The notes under the pieces were generated by a model. That model was not told where the DNA came from and ran no database searches. It saw only the letters and a program-made list of their open reading frames with translations. DNA of 64,000 nt. It comes from Tridacna crocea. Lineage: Eukaryota; Mollusca; Bivalvia; Cardiida; Cardiidae. This document shows, piece after piece, positions 55,385 to 64,000 of the stretch. How positions within the stretch are numbered: position 1 is the stretch's first letter; each line of letters begins with the position of its first letter. The stretch spans positions 64,817,277-64,881,276 of the forward strand of contig OX031056.1 of the NCBI GenBank assembly GCA_943736015.1. The letters are read 5' to 3'. A program made the translations under genes and the position numbers.

Positions 55385-58300
55385 CTTTATCAGAACGCAT
55401 ATATTTGTATCTCACAATGTTTGACCAAGGAGGGTCGATCAAAACGCTTTCAAATTTAAGAGAACTTCATGTTTTTATCGAAAATTTGTTTTTTATTTAC
55501 TTTGTAGGTGGATTTTGGTTCATTTTCAGTAATATAGATGTGAATAAATCCGAAATGATACCCAGAATGGGCATTTTTAGTAATTTTTTCACGTTTATAT
55601 TAAGTTCCGAAATTTTTGAAAGGTGCAATAAACCTAAAACGGCTGTGCCGGTAGTTTTATTAATCACCTTTTTCGAAGATACACACACACAAAAAAAAGA
55701 AATGTCATTTTATCAATCTTTCGGTAAACTTCAGAGAGTAAAGCAGTACCATAAGCGCCATCTTCTGTCGACCGTGTTGATAGAACTTTTTGTATGCGTT
55801 AACCTTTAAGCTGCCAAGCGCGACTAAATGATCTTTTGCAGACAATGTAGACTAAGATCAGACTACGAAGAATGTGCAGTCTGATCCTAGATCATCTACA
55901 CTGTCCGATACGGAGATATTTTTCCTTGCGATATTCCTCTGAAATAACATTTGGGATTTTACGATCGGCTTTAAAGTGTCATTTAATTAGTAGGATAAGG
56001 TTTAATAATTTGAAAAACAACCCCCCCCCGCCCATTCCGAAAAAAATAAGTGCAAATATACAGTTAAACTGGGACCGGTTAAATCAGCTTACATAATAAT
56101 GCATTTGAAAACAAAACAAAAAAAAAGTGTTCGGGCAGAAAAATGCATCTTTTAGGGCCAGTAATTAGAACAGACTTATCCTCTGTAACAGATTTTAACC
56201 ATTTCAACCCTTTACAAGTGATATCATCGTAATGCTGAACGGGATAAACACTTAATTATGACACTTGTGTGTTAGTCGGTGCTCGAACTTCTGTTTTTTC
56301 TAGAAGGAATGGGAGGTTTGAGATTTGAATTGAATTTTGTTATTACGATGGTTAATTTATAAGGTAGTTCAAACAGGAACATGACAAAAATGCAACTATA
56401 GAGATTTTAGATATTATTTCAAAATCAGGATTTTCGCTGTAAATTGAAAATGTATGATATCCCAGTTTTTGGTAAATAAACCGTCTCTGTCTTTTTGCAG
56501 ATACTGGAACTTTTTTTTAAAAAACAAAAATTATTACTTTAATAGTTTAAATAGATCTAACCACCGATTCCTGGATTTCGAGCCAGTACGTTAAAAAACT
56601 TAGCCACGGAATTCGGCAAACATAAGTTGATCAATCAGACATAAAAATAGGAAAGGTCTATTGCAGTTATATTAATGTTATTTTTCTCCCTTTTCCCCAA
56701 TTTCTTACAATACTGAATCTTCATTAACTCTATACAAAACAAAAATTTGAGACTTGCCCAAATTGCAAGCCTTTGCAGGCAAAAATTTGAATGAGACTTG
56801 AAAAAATGAACAGAACAGAACAGAACTTTATTGTTTCAACTTGAACTACATAGCAGTTCATCGTTATATACAAATAACAAAGAAGCATACATGCAACAAT
56901 GGCATAATAATTTTTGAAAGGAAAGAAAAATTTGGTTTGATCTACGGAAGTAAAATCAAATCGGAGGTTTTAAAATTCAATTTCATTTTTCAATTTCCAT
57001 CTATATATGCATGCCCGTTCACTCAGAGTGAAAAGTTCATGCAGACATAAATGGAGATCAAATGGAATTAATGTGTTGTTAATAAAACAAATATGAAACA
57101 AATATGCAGTTCGTATTAAATCGTATATGAGAATTGCAGGTAAAGGATTCAGCAGACAACTTAAAAATTCCGAAAATAATACAATCTATACTTGTATTGG
57201 CATAATAAATTATATACAATATCTAATTCAAAGACATATATAAACATACACAAATATACATAATCAACCTAAACTATAGTGTTTCACACTTAGTTTAGTG
57301 TTTCACACACTTGAAAAAATGAAATTGTTTGTAAGAAGCATAGCAAATGGAAAAGGAGAAAAAAGGTGGTTACCAGAACTTTATCACTTTTCTACAACAT
57401 TTCGGAAAACTATATTTCTCAGGGTCGTGAAAAGCTTGTGTTATGCGGGATAGGGTTTTAAACAGTTACAGTGAATGTTTTCACCCGACGACGTCCATAT
57501 ACTTAACATATTGGGGGGACGGACAAAAGTCCCGGCTGGACAAAAGCCCACTGGGCAAAAGCTCACTGCTAATTTTGACAGGGAGGACAAATGCCCACTG
57601 CTTATAAAAAAAAGAGTATAAAAAATAATTTTTTAATCATTTTTGTAGGGGAAAAAAAAGCACAAAGATTTAATGATCAGAATGATCAAATTGCTTTTTC
57701 TTTCTTCTCAATGTTTAATTCTCTGCAACATTTCCCATTCTAATAGCAACCATGTGAAAGAAGAAGAAAATTCTGCTTATCGGCATTTTCTGCTTTTCAC
57801 ATAATGTTTTCTACTTTTTGTAGAGACAATTCACATAATATATACGAAACTTATTAGTTCCATACATGATCTGACAGAACTAAAAGTTCTATTGGACTAT
57901 TGTCCCAGTGGGCTTTTGTCCTAGTGGGCTTTTGTCCAGTGGGCTTTTGTCCCATTCGGTTTTTGTCCTACACCCAGCATATGGAGACGATAGAATAAAG
58001 GTGGTTCAAATGGTTGTAATTGTCCTTGAAAAAGTAAAACATATTGTTGAAGCTGGAGAAAGATTCCTTTTTTTTCCCAATATTTTCTCTCACACTTTGA
58101 AAATTCATTTTTCACAGATGTTTTTGAACTATATATTAATTACTTTTTTTTGCGGGGGGGGGGGGGCGGTGTTGAGGTTGAGGATGTGAGACAAAAAACA
58201 GAAAGTGGGACAAATCAGCACGTCTGCCCCCTTTTTTCCGGGTCGCCAAAACACGAAATACTTTGGTAAAAGGTAAAATAGCGGTTCAGTGTATTCAGAG

Positions 58301-59310
58301 AGACAGGGACAGTCAATTTACTGATATTACAGCACTATTATCAAACCGTCTTTGTTGCGTTTTCAGGCATGTTCCTAGTTCCTACTGACGAATAACTTCA
58401 TGTTATAGATCATGGACAAAAGAAACGTGGCTTCAGATCAAATTTCAAACCTTCCATACCGTTTTCACAAAATATTTATTCAAACTTCATTTTGAGCATT
58501 TAAAGATGTGAAAAATGGGTAAAGGGTTAACTCGGTATTCTTTTGATCTCGGTATGGCACTGCAGGATGGGTGACCTATAGAAGAGTTGTAATGTACTGT
58601 GTTCTTACAGATTTCCACACATGTGTCACATTAAACTGACTCTTTGTATCTTTTGTTTCATATTAATGCACCCGTGTGGCGATCATTATGGGTGGGATTT
58701 TGAATTATACACAGGTTACAGACGGTTCATTCTTAGTCTCTATATGCTCTTTATTTCAATACGATCTCATAAAATGCATATTTTGTCTATTCATGGTTGT
58801 TGTTTTTTTTTCAAAAGTAATATCAAGAAATATTACTAAATTGTGTTAGAATTGATTTCCTCTAGATTTTTTGCTATGTCATTTTCTTCTCAGTTGTGAT
58901 TTTGTCCAAATTTAAAGGGTTTGCAAACGGGAGATACAGCATTTGTCCTTGAAAAAAAATGCTTTGGATAAAAAGAAAATATCCGTTATATCAAAAGTAA
59001 TCGCAAATCGTCTATTGCACTGTATGCGGAAATCTGAAGGCAATTTGATTTGTCCTGCCGATCGGCCAAATTCCAAGGAATCCTATACGCGAAATTCGAA
59101 GTCAGTTCTTTTTAAGTATGTAAAGTGCAAGGAAATGACAGGCAAATGGACGGACAGATAAACACACAGATACGAAAGACATATAGAATATTCATAAAAT
59201 CAATCCGTAAATCCAGCTGTGCCTTTAAAATGGCAAAATACTTCTGAAACACCATTTTTTGTCGATCATACAATGTGACTAAACGGGAAACAACCAACTT
59301 ACTGTTCTAC
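55385..59310. other. Interior of the inverted-repeat pair; no gene recognised
   Basis: About 3.9 kb with only short frames, none with a recognisable domain. It holds hairpin remnants near 57,340-57,410 and 57,745-57,815, a foldback at 57,513-57,969, and homopolymer tracts (C9 near 56,020, a G-run near 58,157). Confidence 0.4.
57513..57969. repeat. Foldback element with CAAAAGCCCACT repeats
   Basis: The left side has GGACAAAAGCCCACTGGGC variants. The right side has three tandem GTGGGCTTTTGTCC units and TTCGGTTTTTGTCC. The two sides are inverted, and a hairpin-MITE-like core (GAAAATTCTGCTTATCGGCA) lies between. Confidence 0.5.
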
Positions 59311-59490
59311 AAAGGAAGAGTATTCGGACAGTACAGTTATCCGAATTTCAAATCGCAATAAAAATTGATCTAGGGCCTTAAAATCGGGCACACCCCTTTT
59401 TTTCGTTTTAGAAACGTATCGTTTACATCATATAAAATTTTCATACTTTCGTCCGGCTGGTAAACATTTTTGAGCTAACAGACCGGACTA
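59311..59490 (-). repeat. Right copy of the 4-kb-spaced inverted repeat
   Basis: It reads AAAGGAAGAGTATTCGGACA to GAGCTAACAGACCGGACTA, the reverse of 55,201-55,384, with several small indels. Confidence 0.6.
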
Positions 59491-59639
59491 CAAGTCGATT
59501 TCTAGCCCCCTTTTAGATTTTAGCTACTAGACTATTATCTGTTGAATATAATGAACATCATTTAAGAATCGTCACCCCCTCCCTCTATATATGGTTCATG
59601 GCGTGTCTGTTTTCATTTGTAAAGCAGCATACATGCTAA

Positions 59640-60180
59640 TGCTAATTATCCCCCGCCAAAAAGACAGCCAGGGATTCTGCCTGTCCGTTCTTCCGTCATT
59701 CCATCTGTCCCTCCTTGCATCCCACTTTCTTGTCTGGAGTGTGACACAAAAACTATTTGAGGTATAAACATGACACCTCACAGATGCATAGAACTCACCA
59801 AAGAGAAGTGAAGTGCATAAGAACCATAACTTTTGATTGCATATCCTAGGAGTTATCGCCCTTTGTTATTTTTCCAACTTAAATTTTGTCTGGAGCATAA
59901 CACAAAAACTATTACAGGGATTATTATGAAACTTCACAGTTGAATAGATCTCATCAAGGGAAAGTGTAGTGCATAAGAACCATAACTCACGATTGCATAC
60001 TTTAGGAGTTATTGCCCTTTGCTATTTTTCTCACTTGAATTTTGTCTAAAACATAACTCAAAAACCATAAGAGATATAAACATGAAACTGCATAGATGGA
60101 TAGATCTCATCAAGGAGAAGCGCAGTTCATAAGAACCACAACTCTTGATTGCATAATTTAGAGATCTTTGTCCTTGTTAT
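59640..60180 (+). repeat. Repeat element with ~135-bp core repeats
   Basis: Three cores are marked by GCATAAGAACCATAACT, AGGAGTTATTGCCCTTTG and TGTCTGGAGCATAACACAAA. It starts near CCCCCGCCAAAAAGACAGCC. The layout resembles the pearl/HINE families. Confidence 0.5.
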
Positions 60181-60184
60181 TTTT

Positions 60185-60470
60185 AGCTCACCTGAGCACG
60201 AAGTGCTCATGGTGAGCTTTTGTGATCGCCCAATGTCCGTCGTCCGTCGTCCGTCGTGCGGTGTGCGTCGTCCGTCGTGCGTCGTCCGTCGTCCACAAAT
60301 TCTTTAAACATCTTCTCCTCCTAAACCACTGGGCCAATCTTGATGAAACTTGGCAGGGATGTTTCTTGGGTGAAGCTCTACCAGAGGTGTTCAAGAGATT
60401 AAATTCCAGCCATAATTCTAGTTGCCATGGCAACCAAAAGGAAAAAAATAGCAAAATCTTTGAAAATCTT
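60185..60470 (+). mobile_element. pearl/HINE-like element (R1b) truncated by Polinton block B
   Basis: It has the AGCTCACCTGAGCACGAAG hairpin, a long (GTCGTCC)n tract at 60,236-60,295 and one core with TTGCCATGGCAACCAAAAGG. It is colinear with 11,541-11,788 up to TTTGAAAATCTT, then switches to viral integrase sequence. Confidence 0.7.
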
Positions 60471-60472
60471 TT

Positions 60473-61186
60473 TTAAAAGACAAAACGGGAAAGTCTGTCG
60501 CTATAGCATTAAAGGGTATTTTTAAAGAGAGAAAACCGGAGAAAATGTGGGTGGATAAGGGTAAAGAGTTTTATAACAAGGAAGGTAAAGAGTCGATTGA
60601 ATTGTATTCTACCGAGAATGAAGAAAAATCGAGCGTAGTCGAGAGATGGATTAGAACAATGAAAGAAAAAATGTGGAAGTATTTTTCCGCTAACTCTACG
60701 AGCGTTTACATTAACGCGTTGCAGGACCTTGTTAAAGAATATAATAACACGAGACATTCTTCTATTAAGATGACGCCGGTAAATGCTAGTAAAAAGGAAA
60801 ATGAAACTAAAGTTTGGAGAAATCTTTACCCCGATTATTTCGAAATAAGAGATATAAAACCTAAGTTTTCTGTCGGAGATAAAGTAAGAATAACTAAAAA
60901 GAAAAAGACTTTTGAGAAAGGTTATACTACTAGATGGACCGAAGAGGTTTTTACAGTTTCTGAGGTAAAAAATACATCACCCGTAACGTATAAAATTAAA
61001 GACCTTAATGAGGAAGAAATACAAGGTACCTTTTATGAACCTGAGCTTCAAAAAACGAGTCAGGAGTTGTATAGGATAGAAAGAGTTATTAAAAAGGAAA
61101 AAAATGAATCGTTAGTAAAGTGGAAAGGTTATTCCGATGAGTTTAATTCGTGGGTTGATAATAATGATATTGTAATAATAAAATGA
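60473..61186 (+). pseudogene. Polinton integrase (RVE family), N-terminally truncated, with chromodomain
   Basis: The frame opens at the junction with host repeat and runs 237 codons without a break to TGA. It begins inside the catalytic core (KDKTGKSVAIALKGIFKERK). The second Asp is in MWVDKGKEFYN and the catalytic Glu in EEKSSVVERWIRTMK, so two of the three DDE residues remain. The zinc-binding N-terminus and first Asp are missing. An SH3-like region (KFSVGDKVRITKKKKTFEKG) and a C-terminal chromodomain (YRIERVIKKEKNESLVKWKG, then DEFNSWVDNNDI) follow, as in Polinton integrases, where the chromodomain probably guides chromatin targeting. Its stop overlaps the protease start (ATGA). Confidence 0.88.
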
Positions 61187-61602
61187 GAAATATTGCAGTC
61201 GGAAACGTAATTTTACCGAATAGACCATTAAACAATTTCGAATTGGAAAGTGCGGTAAAAAGATTAAAGATTCCTTCTTTTAGAGGGGTGTTTTTACGAA
61301 ACACTCCACCGAAAAAGTGTAGAAAAAAAGAATGCGGTATATTAAACCTCGATGACACCAGCGGTTCTGGTACGCATTGGGTTGCTTGGTATAAAAACGG
61401 TGAAACTAAAAATTACTATGACAGTTACGGTATACAGCCCCCTATCGAAATTATAGAGTACCTAAAAAGTGCAATACATTACAATAGTGATCAGGTACAA
61501 CCAGCTGGAGAGGTGTTTTGTGGGCATTTATGTTTGTACGTACTTCAAGAGTTGGGTTTAGGGAATGAATTTCAAGATGTTTTAAATAAATTATCTTGTT
61601 AA
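61183..61602 (+). CDS. Polinton adenain-like cysteine protease
   Basis: 139 residues, unbroken, overlapping the integrase by four bases. The catalytic triad of C5-type (adenain) proteases is visible: His in GTHWVAWYK, Asp in NYYDSYGIQPP, and Cys in VFCGHLCLYVLQELG, with the oxyanion Gln in the QVQPAGE region. Polinton relatives have about the same length. In the family it cleaves capsid precursors during virion maturation. All visible catalytic residues are retained and the frame is intact, so the protein could in principle still be made if transcribed. Confidence 0.85.
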   Translation: MRNIAVGNVILPNRPLNNFELESAVKRLKIPSFRGVFLRNTPPKKCRKKECGILNLDDTSGSGTHWVAWYKNGETKNYYDSYGIQPPIEIIEYLKSAIHYNSDQVQPAGEVFCGHLCLYVLQELGLGNEFQDVLNKLSC

Positions 61603-61611
61603 TATAAAAAA

Positions 61612-62972
61612 ATGCCCGTTGATAAATTTGGAAGAATGAGAGAGGATGATACAACAAGCGATAATGGGGTGTCACTCTCTTATATAAATAATAACTTTTT
61701 ACGAAAAGATGGAACATCCAAAGTCACCGGTTCAATAAGTATAAATGGGAACACACTTACGAAGGTTAGTAACCCAGCTAATCCACAAGATGTTGCTACA
61801 AAAAATTATGTAGATAATGTAAGAGGTGGCGAGTTTATTGACTTTGTAGCTAAAAAGGATTTAGATATGAATGGTTTTACTTTAGAAAACGTGGGTGAGC
61901 CGGTTGATCCAAAAAATGTTGCTACCAAAGAGTATGCTGACAAATACGCAGTCTTTCAATACAAGAATGGAGGAGGATACGAAGCCACTGATAATATATA
62001 CTTTGGAAAACAAAAGGTTGGCGGTTTAAGAGAACCTAAAAAAGGCGGTGAAGCTGCCAACAAGAGATATGTGGATGGATACGTTGAAAAATACGTGGAT
62101 GAATACGTTGAACAATTTAAAGATGGAAATGGAAATCTCGTTTTGCCTTCGGACGTAAACATGGCTAAGAAAAAACTTTTTGGTTTGCCTACTCCAACTG
62201 CACGAAATGATGCTGCTACAAAGGAGTATGCTGATAGAGTAGGTAACAATGCAAAAGAGTATACCGATAGAACGAGCGAGATTCTTGGAAATCGTGTTTG
62301 AAATCTTCCTTTCGCTTTTGTAAAGGAAAACAGCAACTATGCCGCAAATGCTCCTATCAACATGGTTTTTCAACCTTTAGAAAATTTGCCAGAACCTAAA
62401 GAAACCTCTGATGCTGCTACTAAAAAGTATGTGGATGAGGTAGTTAAAACTGTAAATAAAAATGTTGAAGTAGGAGATAGTCCATTGGTTAAAGAAAACG
62501 GTGGGTATAATGTTCCTGGATATATAAATATGAATTTTAATGAGATTAAGAACGTTAAAGAACTTGAAAACGATGCAGAAGCAGCTACAAAGAAATATGT
62601 AGATGATGTTAATGCTTTTAGGAGTGGGGCTAAATCAGATGATGGTATTCCTCGATACATTGCTAAAGGGGAATTGACAACAGCGTACTACTTAGGATTG
62701 CATACTAATTATATTACTGATGATTACGCTGCTGTAAATAAGAAGTATGTGGATAATGAAAGTGCTTTTTATAAAGGTGAAAAGTGGGTTGATAGAGGTA
62801 ACAGAGGAGAAGTTTTAGACAAGTTGGTGTCTTTCATGCAAGAGTTAAATTGAGAACAGATTACTCCATAACAACGAGTGTTACTGAATATGATGATGAT
62901 GATTTAGTAAGTAAAAAGTATGTAGATAAAGCTATTGAAGATCTAAGAAAGTACGTAGATGAGAGCAATTAA
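61612..62972 (+). pseudogene. Polinton fibre-like repeat protein, one stop and one frameshift
   Basis: ATG 61,612 follows TTGTTAATATAAAAAA. After a short head (PVDKFGRMREDD) the protein consists of about eight repeats of a shaft-type motif: VATKNYVDN, VATKEYADK, AANKRYVDG, DAATKEYADR, DAATKKYVDE, EAATKKYVDD, AAVNKKYVDN and VSKKYVDK. Most are preceded by a hydrophobic N(L/V)xxPxxPxD-like segment. This is the pattern of phage tail-fibre and viral-fibre shafts, so a trimeric attachment fibre is inferred. The frame is interrupted by TGA at 62,299-62,301 but continues in the same frame. It shifts once near 62,850 and ends in TAA at 62,970. Confidence 0.65.
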
Positions 62973-63408
62973 CCCTAACCCTATTAAGTATATAATATGT
63001 TAACCATATTATATATCAAGCACACATCTGATGCAATAAGCGTCCTAGTTTTTTTATAAAGCATTAAAGCTTTATATATAAGACATCTAAGGTCAACAAG
63101 GTCAATATGAGCGTCCTAGTTTTTTTTTTAATCGAAAAAAAATTCTTTTAAAAAACGTGGATATATATTGCTAGTGGCCATATATATCAAGCGTATTAGT
63201 TTTTTTAATCGATGAAAACATAAGAAAGAAAGAAACCAGAGAAGAATGCCATTTCGAGATAGAATGGTATGCGAGAAATTCGATTTACCTTTTAATGTAA
63301 AAGATACAGTTATGAAGAATACGACGAGTTCAGAACTCTCTATAAAGGGAATATACATTAAAAAATCATTTTTTATTTCCTTATACATTAGTGTTTTTTA
63401 AAAAGAAA
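62973..63408 (+). repeat. Block B subterminal region with GCGTCCTAG units and a small ORF
   Basis: Single GCGTCCTAGTTTTTTT units occur at about 63,040, 63,111 and (as GCGTATTAG) 63,191. They are separated by an AAGCATTAAAGCTTTATATA hairpin and AAGGTCAACAAGGTCAATA. A 51-codon frame (63,246-63,401, starting PFRDRMVCEKFDLPFNVKD) is open on the plus strand; whether it is a gene is unclear. Confidence 0.5.
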
Positions 63409-63749
63409 TTTCTCCTAAATGCTTTTTTAACATATCTCTTAATATAGCTGTCACCATTTTAATTATATTTTTTTATATAATTTTCTCAGTATATCATTTA
63501 TAGATCAAACACATGATGCAATAAGCGTCCTAGTTTTTTTTATAAAGCATTAAAGCTTTATATATATAAGACATCTAAGGTAATGTGATCTAAGGTCAAC
63601 AAGATCACGTGGTCAAAGGTCAACAAGGTCAATAGGAGCGTCCTAGTTTTTTTTATAAGCGTCCTAGTTTTTTTTCGTAAGCGTCCTAGTTTTTTATAAG
63701 CGTCCTAGTTGTTTTTGTAAGCGTCCTAATTTTTTTTCGTAAGCGTCCT

Positions 63750-63785
<36 letters not shown>

Positions 63786-63838
63786 CACTATAAGCGTTTT
63801 TTTGGCTTGGCCCAGAATCCCCAATTCATGAACTACTA
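63409..63838 (+). repeat. Polinton terminal repeat, block B, to the probable element end
   Basis: It matches block A from TTTCTCCTAAATGC through the GCGTCCTAG array (about six units). A T-run of about 44 bases at 63,742-63,785 follows, then ATAAGCGTTTTTTTGGCTTG, GCCCAGAATCCCCAATTC and AACTACTA near 63,838. The last part agrees with 49,403-49,498 up to AACTACTA, where the two diverge, which places the element boundary there. The first 49 bp repeat the 5' end of the RING gene (minus strand). Confidence 0.75.
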
Positions 63839-64000
63839 ATAGTGGGAAAAACTATGTACTAAATAATCAAAATGATAATTAAACCTGTGTACGAAGTTTG
63901 AAAGTATAAGTAGGTACGAAATGACCAAAATCGTACGAAATGGCCTAGATACGAAATTAACAAGGTACGAAATGACTGGAAAACTGTACAGCCTTGACCA
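63839..64000. other. Flanking DNA, no gene recognised
   Basis: Short repeats of GTACGAAATGA and TACGAAAT(T/G) occur at 63,890-63,975; nothing else is seen. Confidence 0.4.

Noticed and set aside
55405-55809. 134-codon ORF with hydrophobic stretches
   Set aside because: AT-driven Phe/Ile-rich translation, no recognisable domain and no splice or promoter context.
60188-60476. ORFs on both strands rich in Val/Arg/Ser
   Set aside because: Translation of the (GTCGTCC)n microsatellite and R1b core.
61956-62660. Minus-strand ORFs under the fibre gene
   Set aside because: Shadows; Ser/Phe-rich complements of the shaft repeats.
62968-62986. Telomere-like TAACCCTAACCC
   Set aside because: Only two units, directly after the fibre gene stop; compatible with chance.

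Overview
The window is eukaryotic, non-coding-rich, AT-rich and packed with repeats. The repeat set (pearl/HINE-like elements carrying GTCC microsatellites and core repeats of about 160-175 bp, piggyBac-type hairpin MITEs, a tRNA-headed SINE, a Tc1 transposon) points to a bivalve mollusc chromosome. No bacterial genes, rRNA or CRISPR are present. The species cannot be fixed from the sequence alone.

Layout. (1) 1-13,400: repeats, one weak ORF, and a candidate coding segment on the minus strand near 2.0-2.4 kb. (2) 13,417-21,181: one clear host gene on the plus strand, three coding exons joined in frame to give 1,129 residues: RING finger, TRAF-type zinc-finger region, coiled coil, then a very long Ser/Asn/Asp-rich tail. 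Its introns are full of hairpin MITEs. (3) 21,200-32,849: repeats, a SINE with intact target-site duplication, tandem tRNA-like copies, and a periodic array of X-box-like palindromes. (4) 32,850-44,545: block A of a Polinton/Maverick (adintovirus-like) element. In order: end of the packaging ATPase, unknown small gene, penton-like minor capsid, pVI/pX-like protein, dUTPase-fold-like protein, two-helix membrane protein, DUF8207-like protein, second pVI/pX-like protein, small conserved protein, double-jelly-roll major capsid, SAP/NUMOD-type DNA-binding protein, an iteron array, protein-primed family B DNA polymerase, and a RING-finger protein on the opposite strand running into the terminal repeat. 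(5) 44,546-60,470: host repeats, a large palindrome, one orphan host exon at 48.1 kb, a lone Polinton end at 49.4 kb, a Tc1 element with an intron-bearing transposase at 52.3-53.9 kb, and a pair of inverted repeats 4 kb apart. (6) 60,473-63,838: block B of the Polinton: end of the integrase (with chromodomain), adenain-type protease, fibre-like repeat protein, and the same terminal repeat in the same orientation.

Blocks A and B carry complementary gene sets. Each ends on its right in the same terminal repeat and each is cut on its left inside a pearl/HINE element. The simplest reading is one Polinton of about 16-18 kb with outward-transcribed arms that was split and rearranged; two independent insertions remain possible. 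Most of its genes are broken by frameshifts, nonsense codons or deletions, so it reads as an endogenous viral fossil. Several breaks sit in homopolymer runs and could be assembly error. Nearly every Polinton gene start is preceded within a few bases by a TATAAAA-like string, a probable shared promoter design.
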